Positions 7,206 through 15,060 of a stretch of DNA of 18,453 nt are shown here, piece by piece (the stretch's first letter is position 1; every line of letters begins with the position of its first letter). A model generated the notes under the pieces. The model searched no databases. It was not told the origin of the DNA and saw only the letters and a list, made by a program, of their open reading frames with translations. Made by a program: the position numbers and the translations under genes. The DNA comes from JAGTVB01 sp964624765 (lineage in GTDB: Bacteria > Pseudomonadota > Gammaproteobacteria > HK1): contig CAZUZO010000062.1 in the NCBI GenBank assembly GCA_964624765.1, positions 1 to 18,453 of the forward strand, written 5' to 3'.

Positions 7206-9137
7206 ATGGATGACGAACTTTATACGATGCGTGCTATGACGTCCACCAATCCCAGTCCCCTACTCGAACGTATCGATACCCCCGAGGATCTGAGGAAGCT
7301 CCCGCCATCCCAATTGGAGCCGTTAGCCGTAGAGCTGCGCCAATTCCTTATCCGCTGTGTTTCCCAATCAGGCGGCCACTTCGCCGCAGGCTTGGGAACA
7401 GTCGAGCTCACCATCGCACTGCACTACGTGTTCCAGACTCCCGAGGACCGATTGGTCTGGGATGTCGGCCATCAGACCTATCCTCATAAGATCCTGACCG
7501 GTCGCCGCCGGCAGATGCCCAGTATCCGCCAGCAGGGAGGTATCGCACCCTTTCCCAAGCGGGCCGAGAGCCCCTTCGATACCTTCGGTGTTGGACATGC
7601 TGGAACATCGATCAGTGCCGCGTTGGGCATGGCCATTGCCGCGGAACGGCAGCGATCGGAGCGGCGGGTCGTGGCGATCATCGGTGACGGCGCCATGACC
7701 GCTGGGATGGCCTTCGAGGCGCTCAACCACGCCGGCGACCTGAAAGCCAACCTGCTGGCCGTGCTCAATGACAATGACATGTCGATTTCCCCCAATGTCG
7801 GCGCGTTGTCAAATTATTTCGCACGCATTCTCTCTGGCCGGCTCTACGCCACGGTTCGTGCCGGAAGTAAGAAGGTATTGAGCCGTATGCCGCCGGTGTG
7901 GGAATTGGCCCGGCGAGCCGAAGAGCATGTCAAGGGGTTGATCGTCCCCGGCACCTTATTCGAGGAACTGGGCTGGAATTATATTGGACCGATAGACGGA
8001 CATGACCTGCCCACGCTGGTTGCGACCCTACAGAATCTGCGCGCTCTCAAGGGGCCCCAGCTGCTCCACGTCGTCACCCGCAAGGGTAAAGGCTATCCGC
8101 CTGCGGAAGCCGATCCGGTCACCTACCACGGGGTCGGGGCCTTCGATCCGATCACCGGGATAGTGCCCTCTAGCCGCCCTGGGCGGCCAACGTTCACCGA
8201 GGTGTTTGGCGATTGGATCTGCGATATGGCGAAACAGGACCAGCGCCTGGTCGCGATCACCCCCGCCATGCGTGAGGGCTCGGGACTGATGCGCTTTGCC
8301 AAGCAGTTTCCGCACCGGTATTTCGACGTCGGTATCGCCGAGCAGCACAGCGTCACGGTAGCCGCTGGGCTCGCCTGTGAAGGTTTCCGGCCGGTCGTCG
8401 CCATCTATTCCACGTTTTTGCAACGCGCCTACGATCAGCTCATCCATGATGTCGCGATCCAAGACCTGCCCGTGGTGCTGGCCATCGATCGCGCCGGCGT
8501 GGTGGGCCCTGATGGACCGACCCACGCGGGAAGCTTCGACATGAGCTACCTTCGCTGTTTGCCAAACATGGTGGTCATGGCGCCGGCGGACGAGAACGAG
8601 TGCCGGCAAATGCTGTACACAGGTTTCATGTTAGGCAAACCCAGTGCTATCCGGTATCCCCGCGGTCACGGTCCCGGGGCAGCGATAAACAAGGCGATGA
8701 CGGCGCTTCCGCTGGGCAAGGCGGAACTCCGTCGTAATGGCAAGACCGTTGCGCTACTGGCCTTTGGGGTGATGCTGGCCCCGTGTCTGCAAGCGGCGGA
8801 GCGCCTGGGTGCCACGGTGGTCAACATGCGTTTTGTCAAGCCACTGGATGAGGCCATGGTGCTATCCCTGGCAGCCACTCATGAGGTATTGGTCACCGTT
8901 GAGGACAATGCCGTTGCCAGTGGCGCAGGCAGCGCGGTTAACGAATGTCTCATGGCCCATGAAGCCCTCGTGCCCGTCATCAATTTGGGTCTCCCGGATC
9001 GTTTTCTTTCACATGGCACTCGGGAAGAATTACTGGCCGAGGTCGGGCTCGATGCAACCGGAATCGTCCGCGTAGTCGAAACCCACTTCGCTCGACGTCC
9101 GTGTTCCCAAGCCGCCGGGGCGGGACTGCGGTCCTGA
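7206..9137 (+). CDS. dxs: 1-deoxy-D-xylulose-5-phosphate synthase
   Basis: Dxs condenses pyruvate and glyceraldehyde-3-phosphate with thiamine diphosphate, the committing step of the MEP isoprenoid pathway that supplies farnesyl diphosphate for squalene. The 643 residues match the usual 620-640 range. Motifs are VWDVGHQTYPHKILTGRR, the thiamine-binding region starting at G160-D-G and ending LNDNDMSISPNVGALSNYF, a pyrimidine-domain FDVGIAEQHSVTVAAGLACEG, DRAGVVGPDGPTHAGSFDMSYL, and IRYPRG. The first ATG is taken as start, but no Shine-Dalgarno is evident, and ATGs at 7227 or 7236 (starting TSTNPSPLLERID) are possible. A weak TTATCA/TAAAAT pair (7169-7195) has only a 15-nt spacer. It is divergent from hpnH and convergent with hpnG 35 bp away. 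Another dxs may exist elsewhere in the genome. Confidence 0.95.
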   Translation: MDDELYTMRAMTSTNPSPLLERIDTPEDLRKLPPSQLEPLAVELRQFLIRCVSQSGGHFAAGLGTVELTIALHYVFQTPEDRLVWDVGHQTYPHKILTGRRRQMPSIRQQGGIAPFPKRAESPFDTFGVGHAGTSISAALGMAIAAERQRSERRVVAIIGDGAMTAGMAFEALNHAGDLKANLLAVLNDNDMSISPNVGALSNYFARILSGRLYATVRAGSKKVLSRMPPVWELARRAEEHVKGLIVPGTLFEELGWNYIGPIDGHDLPTLVATLQNLRALKGPQLLHVVTRKGKGYPPAEADPVTYHGVGAFDPITGIVPSSRPGRPTFTEVFGDWICDMAKQDQRLVAITPAMREGSGLMRFAKQFPHRYFDVGIAEQHSVTVAAGLACEGFRPVVAIYSTFLQRAYDQLIHDVAIQDLPVVLAIDRAGVVGPDGPTHAGSFDMSYLRCLPNMVVMAPADENECRQMLYTGFMLGKPSAIRYPRGHGPGAAINKAMTALPLGKAELRRNGKTVALLAFGVMLAPCLQAAERLGATVVNMRFVKPLDEAMVLSLAATHEVLVTVEDNAVASGAGSAVNECLMAHEALVPVINLGLPDRFLSHGTREELLAEVGLDATGIVRVVETHFARRPCSQAAGAGLRS

Positions 9138-9172
9138 TCCAAACCACGCTCGGGCGATGCAATTTTGAGGAC

Positions 9173-9904
9173 CTAGGAAACCGATGGACTAGGCCCCCTT
9201 AACCCATCGAGGCCCAAGTGTCGGTTGACGAGGGCGAGGGTGCGCAGGGCGCTAAAGTAGCGCCTACCTAGACGCAACAGGCGAACAAGCTCAGACGGGT
9301 TGCGCAACGTCATCGCCACCAAGCTTGTCGGCCGGATCCGTCCCCAGTCGTCTACTTCGTGCAGCAAGCGTCTCGGCATGGCCATCGCCGCCGTATCAGC
9401 GATAACGCGTACCACCAAGAACGGCTTCCCCCGTTGCTTGGCGACCGCGGCCACCGCCCCGCTCTCCATATCGGCCGCCAGGGCGCCAGTGGCCCGAAAC
9501 AGCGCGGCCTTCTGCGCTGGGTCATCCAATACCTTACGCGTCGATGCCAGAGGGCCCTCTACGAACGCGACATGACCCATGAGTCGCGCTCGCAGAGATG
9601 CCCGCCACCTCAGATCGACGGGATAACGGCCCTGTCCTGGCACCACAACGGCTTCAGCCAGCAACAAGGTTCCGGCCGATAACGCCGGGTCGAGCCCGCC
9701 GGCAGCGCCCCAACTCACCAGTGCCTGAGCGCCGGCAGCCAGCAGCGCGTGCGCGGCGTCCTTGGCCCGTTCGGAACCGATGCCGGACCACACCACCCAC
9801 ACTTCAGGGGAAGCGGGCACACACCCCTTGGGAACCGGGCGCCCACGCTTCACCAACGCCCGGAACTCGCCAGGAAGGGCCACGACCACCCCGGTCACCG
9901 TCAA
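9173..9904 (-). CDS. hpnG: HpnG, adenosylhopane nucleosidase/phosphorylase
   Basis: HpnG removes adenine from adenosylhopane to give a ribosyl- or phosphoribosyl-hopane, the step after HpnH. The 243 residues have the PNP/UDP phosphorylase superfamily fold: VVVALPGEFRAL at the N-terminus, VWSGIGSERAKDAAHALL, VSWGAAGGLDPALSAGTLLLAE, and LAADMESGAVAAVAKQRGKPFLVVRVIADTA. The ME in DMESGAVA is the ribose-binding signature of this superfamily. It directly follows shc; the TTG start at 9904 overlaps the shc TGA as TTGA. A GTG at 9898 is an alternative. Either way translation is coupled to shc. Context (shc, hpnH) decides against MTA/SAH nucleosidase. Confidence 0.88.
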   Translation of the reverse strand: MTVTGVVVALPGEFRALVKRGRPVPKGCVPASPEVWVVWSGIGSERAKDAAHALLAAGAQALVSWGAAGGLDPALSAGTLLLAEAVVVPGQGRYPVDLRWRASLRARLMGHVAFVEGPLASTRKVLDDPAQKAALFRATGALAADMESGAVAAVAKQRGKPFLVVRVIADTAAMAMPRRLLHEVDDWGRIRPTSLVAMTLRNPSELVRLLRLGRRYFSALRTLALVNRHLGLDGLRGPSPSVS

Positions 9905-11853
9905 TGGCGGCTAGCGCGCAGCCGCTGATAGCGTGCCAGCGCCCAGAGCGGAAAGTACTTGGTGTAGCCGTGGTATTTCAGGTAGAACACCCGCGGGAAT
10001 CCCGGGGCGGTGAATTCGTCGCTGTGCCACAACCCGTCGACCTGTTGGGTCATTTGCAGGTACTCGATGCCTCGATATACCGCCCGCGAAGCCACCTCAC
10101 CGGCAGCCATCAGACCTAACAATGCCCAGGCGGTCTGAAACGCTGTACTGCGCCCGGCCGTACCCATGAGCGCCCGTTCAGCATAGCTATCATTGCTTTC
10201 GCCCCACCCGCCATCAGCGCGCTGAACGGCCTTGAGCCACTCTACGGCGCGCTGGATGTAGGGCGCATCGGCGGGTTCTCCCAACACTTCTAAGGCCACC
10301 AGCACCGACCACGTGCCATAGATGTAGTTGGTACCCCAACGGCCGAACCAACAGCCTTCCGGTTCCTGCTCGTTGCGCAAGAACTGCAGCCCACGCGCGA
10401 TCGAGCCAGCGTATTGGACGGGATCGGCGAGTTTCAAAAACAACACACAACGCGCTGTAACATCGCTCGTAGGGGGATCGAGCAGCGCTCCATGGTCAGC
10501 AAACGGGAGCTCGTTGAGGTACGTGAACGTATTGTCGACGTCAAAAGACGCGAATCCTCCGTTACTCGATTGCATACCGCTGGTCCATGCCGCCGCCCGC
10601 TCGATCCGGTTTCCATACCGCGTGGTGCCGCACCGCGCCATCGCCCACCCAACCATCGCGGTGTCATCGAGATCCGGATAGTGGCCATTGCCGAATTGGA
10701 ATGCCCATCCCCCGCCCTTGAGCGCCGGCCGCTTCTCTCGCCAATCTCCTGGCTCGTCCAGCAGCTGGCGAGAAGCCAGCCAATCGAGACCGGCAGCCAC
10801 AGGATCGGTTAACTGTGCGGCCTCCTGCACACCGCAGCACGCGATCGCCGTATCCCAAACCGGTGAGACACAGGGCTGACAGTAGGCCAGCTCGGATTGG
10901 CTGACGAGAAGCCGCCGTAGAGCCTCGCCGGACATCACCCGGTACGGGTGATCCGCAGCGTAGCCCAGCAGGGCCAGCGCCTCATAGGCGTTGACCATGG
11001 CAGGGAAAATGGCGCCGAGACCATCGGTGCCATTGAGGCGGGCCACCACCCACTGCTCCGCGCGTTGCATCGCACGCCGGCGCACCCCACGTGGCATGAG
11101 GTGCTCGAGCCTCCGCGCCGTGCGTTCGAGCAGGAGAAAAACCCGATTGAGGGCGGAACGAACTGGAAAATAGTTGCGTTCCTGGTCAGGCGGCATGGTG
11201 AAAAGCTCAGGCACATGCACATCCCGTGGGTTACGCGCCTTAGCCTTGAGGCTGCACAGAATGGATAGCGGGACCATCACCGTTCGCGACCAGTACGATA
11301 CCTTGCTCAAATGAAAGAAAAACCAGCGCGGCAAGAGTACGATCTCCACCGGAACGAACGGTACCCCGCGCCAAGGAAGCTGGCCGAACAGCGCCAGCGC
11401 GATACGCGTGAAGACATTGGCCCGCGCCGCACCGCCTCGTTGAAGTATGGCTTCACGAGCACGTGCCATGTGGGAGGCCTGAATGCTATCCCCCGCGAGC
11501 TTAAGCGCATAGTAGGCTTTTACCGAACAACTGAGATCAAAGGCGCCGCCCTGGTAGAGTGGCCAACCCCCGTGCTCTGCCTGGCGTTGGCGTATGTAGA
11601 CAGCGAGCTTTTGCTCCAGGGCTGTGTCGATCTCGTCCATGAAATGCATCATGAGGATATATTCGGACGGAATTGTGCAGTCAGCCTCCAGCTCGTAACA
11701 CCAGTACCCCTCGGGATGTTGGTCCACGAGCAGGGCACCGAGTGCCCGGCTGACAGACTCGCCCAGTGCGTCGGGCCGTTGGGCGCGCGGTGTCGGCTCG
11801 GGTGCAGTCTGTTCATCGAACAACCGGGCGGCTTTTAGAGCTTGTCTGTTCAT
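9901..11853 (-). CDS. shc: Squalene-hopene cyclase
   Basis: Shc (HpnF) is a monotopic inner-membrane enzyme that cyclises squalene to diploptene/diplopterol. The 650-residue product has the catalytic acid motif D394-L-D-D-T-A and the typical SFDVDNTFTYLNELPFADHGALLDPP block. Repeated QW motifs include EHGGWPLYQGG, GGGWAFQFGN, SSNGGFASFD, EPEGCWFGRWG, RADGGWGES and QVDGLWHS. It ends in FYLKYHGYTKYFPLWALARY, near-universal in Shc. A hydrophobic FVPVEIVLLPRWFFFHLSKVSYW region is the likely membrane patch. The ATG at 11853 has AAGGA upstream. It is followed by hpnG with overlapping start/stop, and preceded on the same strand by sqs across a 300-bp gap that contains repeat A. This order fits squalene production followed by cyclisation and side-chain processing. 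Confidence 0.97.
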   Translation of the reverse strand: MNRQALKAARLFDEQTAPEPTPRAQRPDALGESVSRALGALLVDQHPEGYWCYELEADCTIPSEYILMMHFMDEIDTALEQKLAVYIRQRQAEHGGWPLYQGGAFDLSCSVKAYYALKLAGDSIQASHMARAREAILQRGGAARANVFTRIALALFGQLPWRGVPFVPVEIVLLPRWFFFHLSKVSYWSRTVMVPLSILCSLKAKARNPRDVHVPELFTMPPDQERNYFPVRSALNRVFLLLERTARRLEHLMPRGVRRRAMQRAEQWVVARLNGTDGLGAIFPAMVNAYEALALLGYAADHPYRVMSGEALRRLLVSQSELAYCQPCVSPVWDTAIACCGVQEAAQLTDPVAAGLDWLASRQLLDEPGDWREKRPALKGGGWAFQFGNGHYPDLDDTAMVGWAMARCGTTRYGNRIERAAAWTSGMQSSNGGFASFDVDNTFTYLNELPFADHGALLDPPTSDVTARCVLFLKLADPVQYAGSIARGLQFLRNEQEPEGCWFGRWGTNYIYGTWSVLVALEVLGEPADAPYIQRAVEWLKAVQRADGGWGESNDSYAERALMGTAGRSTAFQTAWALLGLMAAGEVASRAVYRGIEYLQMTQQVDGLWHSDEFTAPGFPRVFYLKYHGYTKYFPLWALARYQRLRASRH

Positions 11854-12012
11854 TGGGTTATTAGTTCCTTATACCACCGACACAACTTAGAAGCCGGTCG
11901 ATGAGGGGCCCGGCAGGGCGACAGTGCGCTGTGGCGCGACACAAAATCGTTCTGCACGCGGGTATCGCCGCCGTGCATTTTGCTTATTCGCGGAAGGCCG
12001 ATGACAAGCCTA

Positions 12013-12157
12013 AGAAGCTGTTTTAAAAATGTCACGGGCGCCGGAGTCGCAAGGCGCACGGTGGCGAGCAACCGGAGTGTACAAGGGAGTACATGAGGAT
12101 TGCGAGCCGCCGGGCAACGCCGCTCAGGCACGCGCAGTAATTTTTAAAACAGCTTCT
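12013..12157. repeat. Complete repeat A: 145-bp MITE-like element, 18-bp perfect TIRs
   Basis: AGAAGCTGTTTTAAAAAT at 12013-12030 recurs as an exact reverse complement at 12140-12157, enclosing 109 bp with a hairpin TGTAC-AAGGGA-GTACA (12078-12093) and no credible gene. The interior matches copy 1 at window start. It sits in the 302-bp space between shc and sqs, and its right end supplies the TAG stop (12156-12158) of the squalene synthase. Clear target-site duplications are not visible. The remainder of the gap, 11854-12012, holds the shc ribosome-binding site and no other feature that could be supported. Non-autonomous transposition is inferred from structure only. Confidence 0.8.
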
Positions 12158-13226
12158 AATAGCCAGGGGTGGGCAGACCCATGGGGCTCGACGCCGCCGG
12201 CAGCCTCCTCGTGTAGAGCTGGAAAATGCCGCGCAAAATGACATCGTTCGAGACCGCAAGGCTGGTTACGAGTACCGTGCCTTGCACCGCCCGCCTCGAG
12301 ATCTTCACCTGTCGACCGGTTCTGAAATCCGGGTGCTTGGAAATATTGCGCAGCGTCAGGACAGCCATTCCCACCGCCCACAAGCAAAAACGTCGAATAC
12401 CCTTCTCGCCCCGGGGAAAATGTAAAGTGTAAGTCAGCGCATTCAGGAGATGCATACGGGCGATTCCGATGAGCTCGTCTAGCCCCCTCCCGAAAGCATT
12501 GCTGTAATGATCGGGGGAGAGATCTTTGAGATCGAAACCGGCTCTGAGAAAAACATCGCGCGGCAGCCAACAGGCACCCCGTTGCCGATCCTCCCAAATA
12601 TCCTTGAGAATGTTGGTCATCTGTAGACCCTGTCCAAAAGATACGGCAAGCCGGGACAAATGCTCACGATGCTCTCGCATCTCGGTCAGGTGATCACAAA
12701 ACAACTCGGTCAACATCTCGCCCACGACACCGGCAACGTAATAACAGTATCGATCCAGTTGCCGCAGGTTTGGGAGCCCCGCCAATGTTTTGTTCTGCTG
12801 AAACTCAGCCATACCCGAGGCCATGATTTGCACACACCGCTGCAATGCCGATCGCTGGACATCATTGAATCCATGCGTGAGCCGAATAACTCTGGCGGTG
12901 TTAGAAACGAGCTCTCGCTCGGCCGGCAGCGTGGCATCGGAAAGCTGGGAATGCAACGCTACGGCAAACCGTGAAGCCGAAGACTTAGCCGCAACGACAC
13001 GCGCGAATTCCTGCGCAAACTGACATTTCTTCTCCCAGTCGAGTGCCGGTTCATCCTCGATCGTATCTGCGATACGACAAAGCAGATAGGCATTGCCGAC
13101 GACACGCGACAGGGATGACGGGAGTTGAGGTATCGTGAGGGCGAAGGTACGAGACACGCCCTGCAAAATAAAATCCTGGAAAGCTTCGTCGGTAGCAACC
13201 TGACCTTGGTCTATGCGCTCATCCAT
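12156..13226 (-). CDS. sqs: Squalene synthase (farnesyl-diphosphate farnesyltransferase, SQS type)
   Basis: This enzyme joins two farnesyl diphosphates head to head into squalene, the substrate of the neighbouring cyclase. The 356-residue product has the two Asp-rich motifs D54-TIED (57-58) and D209-IWED (212-213). It also has GVSRTFALTIPQLP near the N-terminus, YCYYVAGVVGEMLTELF, and SFGQGLQMTNILKDIWEDRQRG. The DTIED/DIWED forms, YYVAGVVGEMLT and the length over 350 residues resemble eukaryotic and Methylococcus squalene synthases rather than the shorter HpnC/HpnD enzymes. The ATG at 13226 was chosen because the 20 residues upstream (to 13286) come from a repeat A end. The stop codon lies inside the repeat A element. 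A phytoene-type synthase is a less likely alternative. Confidence 0.88.
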   Translation of the reverse strand: MDERIDQGQVATDEAFQDFILQGVSRTFALTIPQLPSSLSRVVGNAYLLCRIADTIEDEPALDWEKKCQFAQEFARVVAAKSSASRFAVALHSQLSDATLPAERELVSNTARVIRLTHGFNDVQRSALQRCVQIMASGMAEFQQNKTLAGLPNLRQLDRYCYYVAGVVGEMLTELFCDHLTEMREHREHLSRLAVSFGQGLQMTNILKDIWEDRQRGACWLPRDVFLRAGFDLKDLSPDHYSNAFGRGLDELIGIARMHLLNALTYTLHFPRGEKGIRRFCLWAVGMAVLTLRNISKHPDFRTGRQVKISRRAVQGTVLVTSLAVSNDVILRGIFQLYTRRLPAASSPMGLPTPGY

Positions 13227-13238
13227 GCCGTCTTTCTG

Positions 13239-13256
13239 AGAAGCCGTTTTGAAAAT
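13239..13256 (+). repeat. Solo end of repeat A immediately upstream of sqs
   Basis: AGAAGCCGTTTTGAAAAT matches the 18-bp terminal repeat of the complete element at 16 of 18 positions. It lies 12 bp upstream of the squalene synthase start, in its leader. With the full copy at 12013-12157, repeat A ends flank the sqs gene on both sides. Confidence 0.5.
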
Positions 13257-13634
13257 GACGGGGTTTGCCCTCGAAATGGTTGTCAAGACTTGTGCCCGTA
13301 AAGTTGACTGCGTTGGATCAGACTAAACACCTTCGTGGCGCCAGCCCTCCGCGGTGCCCTCTCCTTTGCGTGTTGCTGGTGACGGCGAGACAGTGGCCGA
13401 AGCCAGCGATAAGCGTTACATTCTCGCACCCCCAAACCGATTAGCCAAGTGACGATGGGAAAAGCGGGCCTTAGGCCGCCACCAAGCTTACTCAAACAAC
13501 GATCTCATCGCGTTTCACAAACACAACGCTACTGCAATTTTTTGCCCAAAACCGACCATCCCTGGGAAACGCCAGTCGACGTTGCACGTGCCAGCGGTCA
13601 CACCCATCGCTAGGTTCGCCGTGGTCACGGCTGA

Positions 13635-13669
13635 TATACTACCCCCGCGATTGCGAGCCGTAGGAGGGA
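13635..13669 (+). promoter_or_regulatory. icd: icd -10 element and strong ribosome-binding site
   Basis: TATACT (13635-13640) is a good -10 hexamer, but no clear -35 lies 16-18 nt upstream. The AGGAGGG at about 13662-13669 sits directly before the ATG at 13672 and fixes that start over the in-frame ATG at 13582, whose extra 30 residues would cover the promoter. A start point near 13647 gives a leader of about 25 nt. Confidence 0.5.
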
Positions 13670-13671
13670 CC

Positions 13672-14928
13672 ATGAATTATCAGCACATTAAATTACCCAC
13701 CGGGGGCGAACCACTCACCGTCGAGGCGAATAAACTGGTCGTCCCCGATAACCCTGTGCTGGGATACATTGAAGGAGACGGTATTGGGTCGGATATCATG
13801 CGTGCCTGTCTGCGTGTCTGGGACGCAGCCGTTAAACACGCCTATGGGGGGCGCCGCCGGGTCCATTGGGCCGAGCTCTACCTCGGCGAGAAAGCCGCTG
13901 AACGGTATTCCGGTGATTATTTCCCACAAGAGACCCTCGACGCCTTAAAACAGCTCGTCGTGGCAATCAAAGGCCCCCTCACCACCCCAGTGGGAGAAGG
14001 TTTTCGCTCGCTCAACGTGTCCCTGCGTCAAGCGCTTGACCTCTACGCCTGCGTGCGACCGGTCCGCTACTATCCAGGCGTTCCCTCACCACTGAAAGCA
14101 CCCGAACAGATCGACGTCGTCATTTTCCGCGAAAACACCGAGGACGTCTATGCAGGCATCGAATATCCCTCAGGCTCTGATGCCATGCGTAAGCTCGAGC
14201 GCTTCCTTAAACAGGAAATGGGCGCCAATTTCTTCGACGATGCCGGGCTCGGTGTAAAACCTATCAGTCCCTTCGCCACTAAGCGCTTGGTTCGCAAAGC
14301 GATCCAGTATGCTATCGATCACCAACGAGAAAGCGTTACTCTCGTCCACAAGGGAAACATCATGAAGTTCACGGAGGGCGCTTTTCGAAATTGGGGCTAC
14401 GAAGTCGCTCGCCAGGAATTTGGACAGAGCACCATCACAGAAGAGGAACTGTATCGTGACTATGGCGGTAAACGGCCACAGGGCAAAGTGGTTATCAAGG
14501 ACCGCATCGCCGATGTGATGTTTCAATTGATGCTGTTAAGACCGGCAGAATTCGACGTGATCGCCACTCCGAACCTCAATGGCGATTACCTTTCCGACGC
14601 TATTGCCGCAGAGGTCGGTGGGATAGGCATCGCTCCGGGAGCCAATATTGGGGACCATATCGCTGTCTTCGAGGCGACCCATGGCACCGCCCCTAAGTAT
14701 GCCAACCTGGACAAAGTCAATCCTGGATCGCTGCTCTTTAGCGGAGTGCTCATGTTCGAGTATATCGGTTGGAACGAGGTGGCCGATATCATTCGGGATG
14801 CCTATCCAAAGGTCATCAAACGCAAGATCGTCACCTACGATTTTGCCCGGCAAATGGAGGGAGCCATCGAGGTTTCCACCAGCGGGTTTGCGGATGCCCT
14901 GATAGAACAGCTGCAAGAAACGGCTTGA
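13672..14928 (+). CDS. icd: Isocitrate dehydrogenase, NADP-dependent
   Basis: Icd oxidatively decarboxylates isocitrate to 2-oxoglutarate in the TCA cycle. The 418 residues align over their length with E. coli Icd (416). IEGDGIGSDI lies near the N-terminus. S113 in RSLNVSLRQ occupies the same number as the substrate-binding serine phosphorylated by AceK in E. coli. FRENTEDVYAGIEY, VTLVHKGNIMKFTEGAF, TPNLNGDYLSDA and HGTAPKYANLDKVNPGS follow. The Lys-Tyr after TAP and the Tyr/Arg of TYDFARQM correspond to the NADP-determining residues of the E. coli enzyme, so NADP is the expected cofactor. It appears to be a single-gene unit with its own promoter, followed by a degenerate repeat A end. Confidence 0.96.
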   Translation: MNYQHIKLPTGGEPLTVEANKLVVPDNPVLGYIEGDGIGSDIMRACLRVWDAAVKHAYGGRRRVHWAELYLGEKAAERYSGDYFPQETLDALKQLVVAIKGPLTTPVGEGFRSLNVSLRQALDLYACVRPVRYYPGVPSPLKAPEQIDVVIFRENTEDVYAGIEYPSGSDAMRKLERFLKQEMGANFFDDAGLGVKPISPFATKRLVRKAIQYAIDHQRESVTLVHKGNIMKFTEGAFRNWGYEVARQEFGQSTITEEELYRDYGGKRPQGKVVIKDRIADVMFQLMLLRPAEFDVIATPNLNGDYLSDAIAAEVGGIGIAPGANIGDHIAVFEATHGTAPKYANLDKVNPGSLLFSGVLMFEYIGWNEVADIIRDAYPKVIKRKIVTYDFARQMEGAIEVSTSGFADALIEQLQETA

Positions 14929-14935
14929 CAGCCCA

Positions 14936-14953
14936 AGAAGCTGTTGTAAGGAC
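14936..14953 (+). repeat. Degenerate solo end of repeat A downstream of icd
   Basis: AGAAGCTGTTGTAAGGAC matches the repeat A terminus at 14 of 18 positions and lies eight bases after the icd stop codon. It is the weakest of the solo ends, but it has the same position pattern at a gene boundary. The rest of the 132-bp gap to glpD shows no clear promoter or terminator. Confidence 0.3.
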
Positions 14954-15060
14954 TGCTTGCACCTGCGATACCGGTGTTCGCGCGGGCAAGATTGGGACCT
15001 ATAACCCGTCTCTCGTTCGACAGGGCGCATCCGTGACTTACTTCGCCGGCCGGGCGCCCG

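Larger units (their letters stand above)
13227..13671. other. 445-bp divergent intergenic region between sqs and icd
   Basis: No convincing gene is visible. It contains the solo repeat A end beside sqs, a TTGACA (minus strand, 13281-13286) without a good -10, and a minus-strand hairpin GCGGCC-TAA-GGCCCGC followed by TTTT (13460-13479). That hairpin looks like a small intrinsic terminator or attenuator upstream of sqs. The icd promoter elements and ribosome-binding site lie at its right edge. A 70-codon TTG-initiated minus-strand frame (13283-13495) has no recognisable features. Confidence 0.5.

Noticed and set aside
8028..8609. 193-codon frame antisense to dxs
   Set aside because: A codon-bias shadow of a clear dxs gene; no domain.
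9173..9904. MTA/SAH nucleosidase as identity for the gene after shc
   Set aside because: It is superfamily-related, but overlap with shc and the hpnH context indicate HpnG.
13227..13286. 20-residue N-terminal extension of squalene synthase
   Set aside because: It is translated from the repeat A end and does not resemble the family N-terminus.
13283..13495. 70-codon minus-strand frame upstream of sqs
   Set aside because: TTG start, no ribosome-binding site, no recognisable domain, and a terminator-like hairpin within it.
13582..13671. 30-residue N-terminal extension of Icd from the first ATG
   Set aside because: AGGAGGG directly precedes the ATG at 13672, the -10 element lies within the extension, and residue numbering from 13672 matches E. 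coli Icd (Ser113).
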